From NCBI GenBank assembly GCA_025200525.1, contig CM045758.1, forward strand, positions 1,178,001 to 1,242,000: a DNA stretch of 64,000 bases, read 5' to 3'. How positions within the stretch are numbered: the first letter of the stretch is position 1; every line of letters begins with the position of its first letter. This document shows positions 10,459 through 22,690 of the stretch, piece after piece. The stretch is from Camellia lanceoleosa. Its lineage: Eukaryota; Streptophyta; Magnoliopsida; Ericales; Theaceae. The notes under the pieces are model-generated. The model was not told the DNA's origin. It did no database searches and saw only the letters and a list, made by a program, of their open reading frames with translations. The position numbers and the translations under genes were made by a program.

Positions 10459-12960
10459 CTACTGTATTTTCTTTAATTTGCTTGAGATAGCCTGTTCTTC
10501 CACTTGCTTCTCTTTCTGTTTCTCTGCCTCCTTATCTTTCCCTGATGCCTCGGGTTGATCAAGGTATGGGGGCTTGAAATACCGCCCACTTCTAGTCATA
10601 TGGTCCACCTCCTCGAGGTACCAGGTGCTGTCTGGTTGGCCACCTACCCAATCTTCATCTGTGTGGGCAAGATACAAGTCGTCATCTTCCCACCACATTC
10701 CATTAGCATCTAGCAGGCATCTGTCTGGTTCTGGTAAGTTTACGCTCTCAGCGTTTTCATTCCGCATGCCCACAGCATGTTTAGTCTTCGTGCCCGCAGC
10801 ACTCTCAACTTCCTCGTGATTCTTTGCTTTTCGGGCTCTCTCAGAATCCCATCTTTTTCCTTGTTCCTCCAACAATAACTGTGCGGTTTTCAAAATGTTT
10901 TGTTCCTGAGCGAAATTCTTCGTACCGGCGCTCTCCGGCAATGTAATCTGATCCTCGGCCCTTCCGGCCACAAATGGTACAATATCAGGCTGATCATCCA
11001 ACCACCCGACTACTTCTGCTGACTCCTCATCTTCGAACCAGTTAATCGATGCATCCCGATTCTGCCAGAGAATTGAAGGTTGGCGAAGTCCTCTTCCACC
11101 GCAGTCAAATCATCCCCCGCTGATTCAAGCTTGTCCCCCCGGATCATACACAACTCAGCCTCTTCCGGCAACCCCATACTCAGCTTAGACTGGCTCATTG
11201 ACAAGATATATCCACTCGGATCATAAGCTCTGCCAGCTAAATTCTCAGATAGCTCCACCCCAGATTCAACTGTTTTGCTCTCCTCAGAAGCCTGCCCCGT
11301 TCCATCCTCGGTGGTCACCACCTTTGGCTCAGGTTGGGGTGTAGAGGTGTCCATCATGCACAAGTCCGTGCTATCAGGGAGGATCACCTCTGGCTTGGGT
11401 AGGTGGGAGGGAGTGATATAGATACTGGGATCATATGAGGCGACCCCAGTATGGATGAGGTTGACTCTTTTTGGTGGATCTTGGTTGTGTTTGGGGAGTG
11501 GGTTGTTTGTGACGTTGGGTCCTTGGGGAGGTAGAATGATGTTTTTGTCAATGAGATCTTGAATCTCATGACGCAGCCTGTAGCATTGGTCGGTGTCATG
11601 ACCATGCTGTTGGTGGTATTGGCAATATTTGGCTGGGTTATGGGAAGGGGGGAGTGGATTCGGTAGAGGCCTCGGTTCCAAGGGTTTCAGTGCCCTTTCT
11701 CGACTAGAACCCCGAGGACTTTAGACAAAGGCATATAGAGTGGAGAAGGTTCGTTGACCCCTGGTTGGTATCTTGGGGTTTGATTACCGCCTCCCAGAGG
11801 CATCGAAAAAGGTGTGGCCATGACCTTGGTTGGGGAGGGGATTGGTGGTGACCATTCCGACCTCTCGTTCTTGTATTGGAAGAGCCACTCGGGCTGCATT
11901 GGTATTCCGTTAAATGTTCTCCGGTTGATCCCGATCTTGGTCGAACAGACCTGTTTCATCGCATCCTCTATTTGCATCCCCATATCATGCAGATCTGCGA
12001 AAGTTGGGAAGGAACTACAATCATCTTCTTCATTAATGCTTACCGGAGATTGCGCACAATCATCCGTATTTGATCTCTGTCGATTGGCCTTAAGGTCATC
12101 ATCGATGCCTTCGCCTCCACCGGGTTACAAAATCGAGAAACTCTCTTCGTTTGTTCGGTTGTCTCGAGATCACGAGTTGTGATCTCGTCTGCGTGTTGTA
12201 TGAATATTGTGCCACGAAGGCCTCGCCATCTCATCCGATTTATCTTCACCGATCTTCCAAACTTTGAATACCAAGTGGATGCCACACCGATGAGTTCGAC
12301 CGAACAAAGAAAGCTTTTATGGCCCGGGTTAGGCCCATTGGTCTTAGAACCGAGAGAATAGCCGAGGTGAACCATAGGATCCCGGATCCATCAAAGCGAT
12401 CGATCCGGGCATCTTAAATCTATCCGGCAGGTCACGCCATATCAAGATAGCCGTCTTCAATATCTGGGATGGCCTTCACCCCTTGAGACTTCTTAAAGAG
12501 CTTCTCCAACTTGCTCAATTTCGTAGTCTGGTCTACCTCGAACTCAAATGGAGAGTCCGTGGTTAGGGGTAATGTTTTTGGACAACAGGTAGAAGCGGGG
12601 CGAGCCCTGCTGGAAGACCCGTGTCCTCCTTAATGTTTGGGGGTTTTGGCGAATGTTCTGCTGATTTCGGAGGGTATTCGGGCACTGGGCATTTTGAGGG
12701 TTTGAGGGCATTACGCCGCCAGGTAGTTGTTCGTAATGGGCCCGGGTGGAGGAGGAGCTCGATTTGAAGCAGACGCCGCTCGGCCATAGTAACTGATCAA
12801 CTCGCATCATTGGGCCATGACAGCCGCTCGTTATGCAGAAAATTTCCGGCGGATAGCATCATCTTGCATTTGCTTCATGCTTTCGATATCCGGGCGATCA
12901 TCGCCTCCATAGTCAGATTCTCATTGTTCCATTTGAAAACCGCAGTGTATCTCTATAGCG
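10459..12960 (-). pseudogene. gag: gag of element A, multiple frameshifts
   Basis: Pieces in order: SMKQMQDDAIRRKFSA near 12890; a proline/glutamine-rich segment 12810-12544; capsid-core fragment 12375-12040 with STWYSKF, EITTRDLETT and RMIVRNLR; 11983-11687 with SPLYMPLSKVLGVLVEKGH; and 11681-11010 with the knuckle CQYHQQHGHDTDQC (C-x2-H-x4-H-x4-C, a CHHC variant of the usual CCHC). An acidic tail 11001-10459 follows, ending EKQVEEQ. One missing base near 11686 splits EKGH from LKPLEPRPLP. Gag forms the particle that packages element RNA. Confidence 0.88.
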
Positions 12961-13904
12961 TAAACATGAAGCTCAACCCGACTATCTCGACACTATAGTA
13001 GGCTGCTCGGTGATCGTGCTCACGATATCTCGGCCTTCTCGGCCTCCTTCGATAACAGGGGTAGTGAGTGAAACATCGATGTCCGTCAACTAGATCCTCG
13101 GATCGGTTGAGTTGGCGACCTCGTGTCCGTTGCTTGGGGGTATCGATGGGTTCAAGCAATTGTGCTACAAACCGCCCTAGCAAAAGGATAAATAAAGCGA
13201 AAAAGAAATAAATAACTGTAAATAAAACGGGCAAGATAACGACTTAAATTGAATACACCACACACAATGGGTATACAACAACACACGCTTAGTAAAATTG
13301 GCTATACATCGCCCTCAAATCTTGGTCAATATTCTTGTATCATCGTTACGATAAATCAATCTGATATCCGCGGACAACTGATTCCCAAATACTGGATAAT
13401 GCCCGCAGGCCTGATTCCCAAATTCAAAAACTGATGCCCGCAGGCCTGATGCCCAAACTCATACTGATACATGCATTCCCTGTAGAGGCACACTCTAACA
13501 AGCACATAGCAGATAAGTGAGAGCCAAAACACCCCTATGTTGGGGTAGGGTTTCCCTGTCCTATTTTGTCAAGAGCTAGGGTTTCACTACGCACACAGCG
13601 GCTTCAAACAACCTATAAACGGGTAAGCAACCTGTCATAGTTTGGAATGGTCATTATGGATCCGAATATGCACTAGGTCGAATGGTCAAAAGGTGCCCCA
13701 AGAAACCGGGTTTGTGTTCCCATGTCGTCGAGCCAGGCCGTCGATCTTACGGACATGACTTGACAAGACAAGCCTCCGGCAAATCGTTCGGGAATGGCAT
13801 ATGGCAAACACAGTGTCCTAGGCGCACCAATGCAAATGCAATGCAAAGAAACACACAAGCGTAGTCAAAATCAGATATCATGAGTTCGAGTCAAGTTCTC
13901 TAAC
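12961..13904 (-). other. 5' leader of element A
   Basis: This untranslated stretch lies between the primer site and gag. The part from about 13904 to 13450 is closely colinear with element B 32338-32790 and element E 63462-63000, including the phrase CCTAGGACAC and the run CCCTACCCCAACATAGGGGT. It stays conserved while coding parts differ, which fits a packaging or dimerisation signal. No gene is seen. Confidence 0.65.
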
Positions 13905-13922
13905 TCCCCAGCAGAGTCGCCA
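13905..13922 (-). other. Primer binding site, tRNA-Arg type, element A
   Basis: The minus strand reads TGGCGACTCTGCTGGGGA, five bases (GTTTC) from the LTR end. It matches the complement of the 3' end of plant tRNA-Arg(ACG), remembered as CGACTCCACTGGGGA after TGG, with two differences. tRNA-Arg priming is usual in Ogre/Tat elements. Confidence 0.88.
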
Positions 13923-15261
13923 GAAACTGTAACAACGCCCGCGGGGGACCTCGCTACAGTTCGGACTCGATTTTTGTTGCGGTTCTAAATCTCGAACCAA
14001 AGAGTCCAAATCCGGCAAATCGTTTTGAGAAAACAGATTTTTTTGAAAGAAGTGCCAAACATGGACTGCTTTGCGGATAATGAGTCGCCACCTAAATATT
14101 TTAACATGGGAAATTTAGGAAACCCCGACTCGGTCGAAAAGGCCACGTGTCCGCTATCACCAAAGTTGGCTCGGGAACTTGGGTACGATTAGGGAAGGTC
14201 ACATCGTGAGCACCCTCTCGCCGTCAAAGACCGCCTCTACTAACCATGATATCTGTTTTTGAAAACTTTGTGAGTTCTTATTCCTAGGTTATTAGCCTAG
14301 GTTACTATGTGATGCTCGCAAAGAAACAAGTATAGATGGTAGCCTGAATTGGAACAAAACATTTCACGTTTGTTTGTTTGAAAATGGTGTGAAGGTGCTA
14401 CCCGCAGGTAGGCTAAAATGCGGATTTGCCACCCTCGGGTGGGCTTAGAAAACATGATTTTGCCACTATCTAGTGGGCTTAAAACAAACAGTCAATGTAT
14501 TGTCCCAATTCAAATAACTCAACCTCCACCCACAGGCATTCAAGGCAGTTATATCACATAAGCATTTAGCCTCATGGCAAGCATGCTATCATGGCAACAC
14601 TCACACGCATGCAAGGATGCTAAAGCATAACCACTTACCGAGTACTCCAAGCCAAAATAGGAAAACGATTAGAAATCATGCATGAATCCTAAGTATACTG
14701 AAATGCCTAATGCAACGCATGCAAAAATGCAACTATAGCAGGCTCGGCTATTCTAAATATGGCATATGAGATGCAACAGCTATCAAGTACTCAACTTGGA
14801 ATTGAAATACAGATGCAGTTTGTATGATGCGCCGAGCCCGGTGCGTGCAAAACAGATGAATGATGCAAACATGTCATTACATCAGTATGCTAATTGAAAT
14901 ATGCCCTATATCTAACCATCCAAAGCGGATAAATAAAAGGGAGAAAGAAATGGGGGTTGGAAGACATACATCACACTCACACACCCTTATTACAATTTTG
15001 CCCTCGCGCAGAGGATCCGAATGAATAATAATACAGTCCGAAAATGAAAGAATAATACAGTCCGAATAAATATACAAATTCCTAATTAATTTACAAATTA
15101 ACTAAGAAAGTCAGAATGGCGCAGGCCGTGGACCTTTGCTTCGATAGATAATGTATGTTGAAATTTTGGTGCGAAATCCACCGATGCCCCAATCAGCCTC
15201 TGTTTGCAGTATTTCTCGAAATGCGCGTCGGACTCCGGAAAGTTGTTGATCCTCGATTTTG

Positions 15262-17479
15262 CTGTGACAGAGAGCAGGAAAAGGGCATAGCAATGTATTT
15301 CACAAATATATGCATGCCTCGATCCTCGTGCCACCAATCACGCATACCGATGCATGATGGCCGAGGAACCGGATTGCACAACTCAATATAGGGATGAATA
15401 CATATGAATGCTATAACAAAGCCCAACTCCATCATGGGTAACCCGGAGTGTCGGTGACTTGGGAATTGAGACTCGTTCCGTTACTCGGAGTATGAAACGT
15501 GCCTCGTTTCCCGTGCAAAATGCAAGATATGTATGAAATGCAACTAATATACAACCTAGCATGCTCAATGCTATGAAAATGAGATGAAAATGAAACGCCT
15601 CTAAAAAGCGTGCTTGTGCTGGCGCAAACCGATGGCGATGGCATGAAATGCAAAGCGGATAAATGGTGCCTGCGTACAGCGCGCACGCAAAACGGCATGA
15701 CAAATGGAAACCGGATACATCGGCAGCCAAACGCAGTGCGCACGCAAAACCGAGGCGATGATGAAATGAGAAAATCGGATAAGATCGGTGCCAAACGCGT
15801 GCCCACGCGCGCAAATCGAGACGATGATGAAAGAATGAAAATCGGATAAACCGGCAGCCAAACGCGTGCCCACAGGCGCACAAACCGAGGCGATGATGAA
15901 AGAATGAGAATCGGATAAATCCGAAGTGCCTCGAAACGCGTGCCCACAGGCGCGCAAATCGAGGCGATGATGAAATGAGAAAATCGGATAAACCGAAGTG
16001 CCTCGAAACGCGTGCCCACAGGCGCGCAAATCGAGGCGATGATGAAATAAGAAAATCGGATAAAACCGAAGTGCCTCGAAACACGTGCCCACAGGCGCGC
16101 AAATCGAGGCGATGATGAAAGAATGAGAATCGGATAAAACCGAAGTTCGAACGCTGCGTGCCTGAGCGCGCAAATCGAGGCGATGATGAAAAATGGAAAA
16201 TCGGATAAAACCAAAGTGCCTCGAAATGCGTGCCCGGACACGCAAAACCGAGGCGATGATAAAATGAGACGAGATGGCATACGGAATGCAACGATGGGCT
16301 TACACCAATATGGGAGAGCCTCACCACTCACATAGGAGGCCGTTGAATAAAACAAAGTCGCTAAACGCAGCGTGTCCGCGACACGCAAATCGGGCAATGA
16401 TGTAGAAGCGTGAAAATGCAAATTGGGCTTATGCCAACATGAGATAGCCTCACCACGCTCACATAGGTCAGGAATGATAAGAATGAGGTGCCTCAAGGCG
16501 CGTGCCCATTGGCACGCAAAACCGAGGCAATGCAAAATGATACAAATGGCATGGGAAATGATATGCAAGCATGGCAATGGAATTTCAGCACCTAAATAAA
16601 GGGGAAAACAGCCCAAACAATTCAAATGACACTCAAGCATGCATTCATCCCGAAGTGTGAAATTAAGCCCGAAATGGCCTATAGCCATGCCATACATGCA
16701 AAATATGATCATGGAAGCAAGAACAGTAGCAAGGCAGTCCCAAATATGGCATTTTTCAGTAACAAACATGGCCAAAATGCAAGCATAGATAGATCAACAA
16801 TAGCATGAAGTTAGTGGCCAAAAGAGGAGTATTGAGACAAGTGACATATGCAAACCCCAAATGGACAAACTTTCTTCTACAACATTGAAGATGAGCTAAA
16901 ATAAGCACAATTTCAGAAGATGACATCCTCAAAATCAGAATAAAAACATGCTAACAATTCCATGCAAAAATGGAGCTCAAAAGAGGCTATAACAAGAGTC
17001 ATGCAAAGAAAGCACCAAATGACAAAATTTTCCTCATGAAATGTGTAAAGGGGTCAAAATAAGACCAAAGTCAGTAGGGTCGAAGTCCCAAAAACAAATA
17101 GAAACAGGTCAAAAGTTGCATACAAAAATGGGCACACTTGATGGAATTTGAAGGAAGTGGTGGATACAATGGCCAAATGAAGTTGAGCCCTTCTACAATG
17201 TTGTAGGGGGCTCAAAATGAGCATTAAAACCAGTAGGGGTCGGACCCCTAAAACAAAAAGGAAATAGGCCTAAACTAGCATGCAAGATAATGGCATAAAA
17301 GCTAGGTATTGAAACAAGTATATCATAGAAGCCTCAAATGAAGTTGAGCTCTTCTACAAAGTTGTATAGGGGCTCAATATGAGCACAAAACCAGTAGGGG
17401 TCGGAGCCCCAATTCTCAACCAAATAGAGTATAGAAATGAATCAAGAAAAAGCCCTAAAAGTTGGTTTTGAAGACTTAC
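15262..17479 (-). other. Putative intron inside the LTR of element A
   Basis: On the minus strand, CTTCAAGG|GTAAGT (donor at 17479) lies about 236 bases after the TATA box. The acceptor CTTTTCCTGCTCTCTGTCACAG ends at 15262 with a proper pyrimidine tract. The same donor and acceptor sequences are present in both LTRs of element B and, with a weaker donor, in solo LTR D. The removed stretch would be 2218 bp. Confidence 0.55.
15640..16280 (-). repeat. ~72-bp tandem array inside the LTR of element A (about 8-9 copies)
   Basis: The phrase CGAGGCGATGATGAAA or a close variant recurs near 15745, 15815, 15885, 15958, 16030, 16104, 16175 and 16243, spaced 70-75 bases, each preceded by a variant of GCCCACAGGCGCGCAAAT. 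The matching place in element B (about 30405-30475) has a single copy. So the array is an expansion specific to this LTR and lies in its putative intron. Confidence 0.9.
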
Positions 17480-17714
17480 CCTTGAAGACTTGTCTTTCTT
17501 TGATTCTTGGCTTTGATTTGTTGCTTCTTGACCTCTGAAGAACACCTCCTTGCTGCTGAAATGGTAGTAGGGATGGTGAGGCTAGGTGTTGATGAAGAGA
17601 AGACCTAGGGACTTAGAAGCTTTTTTGAGGTTTTAAGCTAAGGAAATGGAGGTTTTTGGAGAAGTGTTCTTGAAGACAAATTTTCCCAACCTAAGCAAAG
17701 GGGAAGGAGGGCCC

Positions 17715-17723
17715 TTTAAATAG
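17715..17723 (-). promoter_or_regulatory. TATA box of the element A LTR
   Basis: The minus strand reads CTATTTAAA. It sits at the place where element B has CTATATAA, about 130-210 bases downstream of a cluster of GGCCGGCC palindromes (17848-17935) and about 236 bases before the conserved donor. Confidence 0.6.
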
Positions 17724-18369
17724 ACAAGAAATAGGGTGTAAAAGGGGAGGGAAAGCACCCAATCTTTCCCTCCCGAAATATCCCCCGGATACCCCGGGAT
17801 ATGTTGGAAGATATCCGGACAGCTGGGACAGGCTGGAAAGCAAGAAGCTGGCCGGCCAGGTAAATTTGTGGGAGGTGGCCGGCCGGCCACCCCACCTGGT
17901 CGGCCAGCTACCCCTCCTGGCCGGCCGGCCATGGCACAAAATTGAAGTGAAGATTTTCTGGCCGACCACCATGCAGGAGTGTCCTCCCAAGTGTGTAGAA
18001 TAAGGTCCCAGGGTCGGAATCTGGCAACGCCAAGGTAAGTCACAACATAGAGCTTGAAGAAGAGGCTCAAAAATGAACTCAACAATTTCTGGCCGACCAT
18101 ATACTTTTTGTGTCCTCTAAGATGTGTAGAACAAGGTTCCAAGGTCGGAGATTGGCAACACTGAAGCATGAGCCACAACATAGAGCTTGAATGAGAGGCC
18201 CAAAAATGAAACCCTGAATTTCTGGCCGACCACCAACCCTTAGGGTCCTCCTAGATGCCCTCATCACAGATATGTAGCTCGTTGGAAGAAAATACCCCTA
18301 GGGTGTTCAACATTGGCCCTATGAGAAAAACGCTCGGAGGAGCGAACCGTTATCTGGGATAATTGCTGG

Positions 18370-18980
18370 CTTTCCCCCAGGATCTTCCCGATGTTGAAAC
18401 AGAGGTACCGCCAAGTTTGAACAAAACTAATGAGAAATGAACGCCGAGCCAAAACCGAGCAATTCGGGATCCCGAAATGAGCTGCGGTGCCGAAAGTGGT
18501 ATTCAGCAATAAGTGGGTATTCATGACCCCATGTCCTCTAATGACAAAACAGAGGTCCTCGCCAAAAATCGAGAAAATCGATGCAATGAATGCTCGGGAC
18601 CAAACCGGCGGTTAGTCCCGAAACCGATTCTGAGCACCGAAGTGGCATACTGCCACGGTGGGCATCGGGACCCTGTGGTTCTCGAAATGTTAAAACAGAG
18701 GTCTCCGCCAAAACCGGAGAAAGCGGATGCGAAATGAATGCTCGGCGCCCAAATCACGCAGCCGGTCCGAAAATGGGTCGCCGCACCGGAAGTGGTGTTC
18801 GGCCATGAAATGGGCATCAGGGCCCCTGTTCCTCGGAACATTAAACAGAGGTCTCCGCCAAAAACCGGAGAAGTCGAGATGGTTGGGCGTCCCGAGCCGA
18901 GGCACACACCGACGGGTTCAAAACCGGAATCGGGCTCGAAATGGCAAAATGGCCTACGCCACGAAAAAGTAGCTCACGGC
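18370..18980 (-). repeat. ~150-bp tandem repeats in U3 of the element A LTR (about 4 copies)
   Basis: The phrase AAACAGAGGT followed by CCGCCAA-type sequence recurs near 18388, 18546, 18695 and 18845, an interval of about 150 bp, with GGCATCAGGG-like and CCGGAAGTGG-like blocks repeated between. It lies upstream of the promoter, so these are candidate enhancer repeats. Short frames here are repeat artefacts. Confidence 0.8.
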
Positions 18981-19200
18981 CACCGGAGATAATCTACGGA
19001 TCACTCCTTCCTCGGAAAGAAAACAGAGAAAACCGAACTGGTTCGCAAACCGAGACAAGGTAGAGAAGATGGTTCTAAGTCCGAGGCGAGCACGCGCGAC
19101 TATGAGACTTCTGAACGAGCACAGTATGCAACATCACCGAGCGCTCAACCGGTGACGTCTGAGTCTTAAGGTCGGTCAAAAATGGGGTGTCTACAGCAGT

Positions 19201-21117
19201 GAGCAAAATAATTTGGAATTAATTTTTTAAGTGTGTGTAGTGAGAAGGATGTGTAAAGAGTAGAAATGGTGTGTGCAAATAGAAGTTCCAGTGGATCTTT
19301 GGGCATGAAAAATTCAAAATTGAATTTATAGACTGAGTCTCCAAAATATAAATGATTAAATATGATTAGTTGTTAAAAAAATAATAATATTTAAATCTCC
19401 AATGATATTTAGATTCAACTGGTTGTCTGGCACGCATTGCGTTTGAAAATTTAAAAAATAAAACAGCAAACAAATATTATGAGAAAAGTAATATTTTAAC
19501 AATATATTTTTACAGAAAAATTTCATGTAAGTGGATGCTTGAAAAAATATTTTTCAATTAGTGATATATTTTACAAAAAATTTAAAATAAAACATAAAGT
19601 TTTGCATGATTTAATAATTGATTTTTGAAGAATTTACTAACATGTGATTTCCCTATTTTTTTATTTATTTCTGAATATATTTACAATTATATGGTGAAAT
19701 CTATACTAATAAATATGTTGATATATATATGCACAAAATTCATACACAAAAAAAATATATATACCTTAAGATAATAAAATAATTTAATTTTCATTAAACT
19801 TTTGTGTGGTGAGAATATAATATAAAAGGTTTTGAGAACCTAATTGAAGACAAAATAGTTAAAATTTCACTGTGCTAAAAAACACGTTGCTTGGGGCTAT
19901 GGCTGGTCAGGGCGCCCTGACACTTTTAGGATTACGAACTCTAACGCTATGGGGTTTGACTTTCATACATATTTTAATAGTGAGATAAATTTTAAATAGT
20001 TTTAATTGTTAACATTTTTAGTTTATTCATATTTTTTCATGTCATAATAAATTTAATTATAAAATTTGATAAACTTTAATTTAAAAAAATATAATAATAA
20101 TTTCTCTAAAAATATAATAATAATTTCTCTAGAGACATTATAATTAGTATAATCAAATAATATTTTATAAATAATTTATATGTTTAACAAACAGCCATTC
20201 AATATTTTAAATAATTCAACAATTCAATTGTTTAAAAAAATTGTAAAACTTTATTTTTAAACTACTAATATTATAATATATTATTTGGTACATTAAAATG
20301 AAATTGAATTGAATGAAATAATCATTTATTAGTGAATTTATAAAATAACTTTTTTCTCATAATGGTGAATGATCATTTTATTTGTTATATTTATTATTAT
20401 TTTTTAGTAAATTAAATTTGACGATGAACATTATGATGGAATGATGGTTTCATTCTATCTAATTTAAATAAACCAAACATAACTCAAAATGAAAAATTAT
20501 GTGGGACTCTATTTTATGGACAAAATTCAAGATCCCAAGGCGACTGCCTTGCAAGGGCTGGCCTTGTGGCTAGTATAAGTATATCTTTGAGATTAATATA
20601 ATTTAAGTTAATTTCGTGCTTATTTCTTAAATTATATGTATATGTATGTAACTATTTGTAGAGGCTCATAAATTAAAGTCTAAATTAATTATGGACTTAA
20701 GTGTGGAGGTCGCTCCTGTTAGGCATGTAACAACTTGAAAATTTAAGTTGTCCCTTAAATTTTATATTCGTATTATTTAATTATAAATAAGAAAAATCTT
20801 AAATATTTCATAAGAATAAAATAAAATAAAGTGTAATTTATTTACATCAGAGTCATTGTATAATAAATAAAAATAAAATAAACAAAATAAACAAAAAAAA
20901 TACCCAATTACTTAAACTTATTCATTGGAGGAATAAGCTTCAAGTCTAGAGTATGATGACGGTACCTAATATAGAGAGGCCACGTGGTGTGGCTATGTGT
21001 CACCCAAACTTGTTGAGCAAGTTGTACACCTAGTATAAAAGAAGGAGTGGGTTGTAAACAAGAACAAGGAGAAAGAAATAGATAAGGGGAAAGAAAATAC
21101 TAGAAGTAAAGAAAATC
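19201..21117. other. AT-rich sequence, nothing recognised
   Basis: This stretch is strongly AT-rich, with long runs of A and T and no supported coding frame. Two GC-richer islands, near 19890-19950 (with GGGCGCCCTGAC) and near 20535-20580, stand out but show no terminal repeats I could pair. Old degraded element sequence is the likeliest content. Confidence 0.5.
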
Positions 21118-21125
21118 CTTGATAA

Positions 21126-22361
21126 AAGACATGGCATTTGGGACCCGGCCCGATGGGGACCCGATCCCCCAACCCTGAATTGAGCAGTTATTCCCCGAAA
21201 AATACTCCCGACGGGCCGGGAATGGTATTAAAAAATAAATCTCCGATGATATTTGGGCCGGGGACGGGGATACATGTTTCAGCCCCGGCCCCGGCCCCGA
21301 TCCCCGCCCTGTTCCCACCCTGAATATTCCCCGTATATATATCTATATGTTTAGGGTTATTTGAGTCTTATTTCCAGCCTCTCTCCTCTCTCTCACTCAC
21401 ACACTTATCTTCTCTTAAACTCTCTCTCTATCGGCTGCAGGTGCTCCCATTACCGCCGATCTCCCTCCTCATCCTCCGTTGTCTTCGGCGAGAGAGATCT
21501 GTTGATTTCTTACAGATCTTATGAGTTGATTAAGGATCGGATCATAAAGATGGGATGAGAGAGAAAATGAAGGTTGGCTAGTGAGAGATCTTAGATCTGT
21601 GTTGATCTATTGTGCCATAAAGATGTCCTATGGAGGGCTTCACCCTTTGGTGGAAAACCTATCCCCAAAATCCACCACTCTCCTATTCTTCGTCTCTCCC
21701 AAACCCCTCATTCCAATTACGCCCTTTCCATCATGAAGCTCTCTCTCTCTCAATAAGCTTATTTATGGTTTTGTTTTCTGGGTCTTAGATGATAATTATT
21801 TTATTTGTCTCTTGTTATCTATATGAACCTATATGTGAGTATGTTTGTGTGGATTTGTATAAATTTTATAATGGGTTTTGATAACTTTTTGAATTTATGG
21901 GGGTTTTAAATGGAAATTTGCAGCACCCAAATCCAATTGGAATTGGGTTGGGAAACGAAGCTATAGTTGAAGCAGTAGGGCCAGATTGTATTGTGCCCAG
22001 ACAAATTACACCCATTAAATTGATTTTGTTGATGATTTGATGTATTGAATTGGAGCTAAAACACACTTAGAAACACACTCAATTTTTTTTTTTTTTTTTT
22101 TTTTTGTATTTGATATTGTATTTGATGTATTTGATCTGTAAGTTATACACAAGACTTCTGTATTACTGTTTTTTTTTTTTTGGACCGGGGAATTTTCGGG
22201 GTCAGGGAAACCCGATCCCTGTTAGGGGGCGGGGGCGGAGGCAGGGACGGTGATAGATTCCCCGTCGGGGATCGGGGCTGGGGATAGGAAAATTTTCACC
22301 ATCGGGGATCGGAGACGGGGAGTGTGGTCCCCGGCCCCATCTCGCCCCGTTGCCATTCCTA
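21126..22361. mobile_element. hAT-like non-autonomous DNA element
   Basis: The right end read inward is TAGGAATGGCAACGGGGCGA and the left end is AAGACATGGCATTTGGG, an imperfect inverted pair. Both are followed by GC-rich GGGGAT/CCCCGAT subterminal repeats, a pattern known in plant hAT elements. Flanks CTTGATAA (21118-21125) and CTTGATAG (22362-22369) agree at 7 of 8 bases, as expected for an 8-bp hAT target duplication. The interior has CT-rich sequence, a T tract at 22082-22106 and no transposase. Confidence 0.78.
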
Positions 22362-22531
22362 CTTGATAGTGGAAAGAAAGAGTAAGGTATTAAAGTTAAG
22401 GTGAATTATATTATATCTTGAGTTATCATTATATGTTTTACGTATGTTTTGGATTATCATGGTTTATTTTATGTAAGTTGTGTTTTATAAATTATATTAG
22501 TATTTTTAATTTATGAACCTTATTTTATATA

Positions 22532-22690
22532 CAGCAATGCTAGGTATCATGAAAAGTCTTTCATGAAAATGATCATGAAAGATTTGTAACCTTTGGATTA
22601 CACTTAGAATAAAACACCACACACTAATCAAAGTAATCTAAGAGTCACAAATTTTTCATGAAAAAATTTTCATGATCCCTAATATTCCTC
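22532..22690. mobile_element. 159-bp MITE with 9-bp target duplication
   Basis: The ends are imperfect 24-bp inverted repeats, CAGCAATGCTAGGTATCATG on the left and the complement of GAGGAATATTAGGGATCATG on the right, both running into AAAA. The flanking TTTTATATA occurs perfectly on both sides (22523-22531 and 22691-22699). A 9-bp duplication suggests mobilisation by a Mutator-type transposase. The whole unit could fold on itself. Confidence 0.85.

Larger units (their letters stand above)
1..19195 (-). mobile_element. Element A: degraded autonomous Tat/Ogre-like Ty3/gypsy retrotransposon (3' LTR off the left edge)
   Basis: Read on the minus strand the order is LTR (19195-13928), primer site, leader, gag, protease, RT, RNase H, a second RNase H, integrase, a long 3' region with an antisense PMD pseudogene, and a 48-bp tandem array. 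The order RT, RNase H, extra RNase H, integrase and the tRNA-Arg-type primer site are known traits of the plant Tat/Ogre lineage. The LTR begins TGTAGACACC, and the five bases after its outer end are GCAGT; the matching target duplicate would lie left of the window. Every coding domain carries frameshifts or stops, so the copy is dead. At over 19 kb it is long even for this lineage. Confidence 0.9.
13928..19195 (-). repeat. 5' LTR of element A (5268 bp)
   Basis: The outer end (plus-strand GGTGTCTACA, at 19195) is the complement of TGTAGACACC; the inner end is TGTAACA next to the primer site. It is colinear with the LTRs of B and with solo LTR D. It is longer mainly because of two internal arrays, at 15640-16280 and 18370-18980. 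From outside inward it contains a U3 array, GGCC palindromes, a TATA box, a splice donor, a long intron-like segment, an acceptor, and the shared U5-like end with the phrase AATCGTTTTGAGAAAACAGA. Long frames on its minus strand (for example 16775-15432) come from the array. Confidence 0.92.

Noticed and set aside
15383..16775. Overlapping minus-strand open frames of 314 and 447 codons
   Set aside because: They run across the 72-bp tandem array in LTR A and repeat the same peptide in several frames; there is no domain and no start context. Repeat artefact.
18521..18992. Several frames of 70-128 codons in both directions
   Set aside because: They overlap the U3 repeats of LTR A, are mutually shadowing and have no conserved domain.
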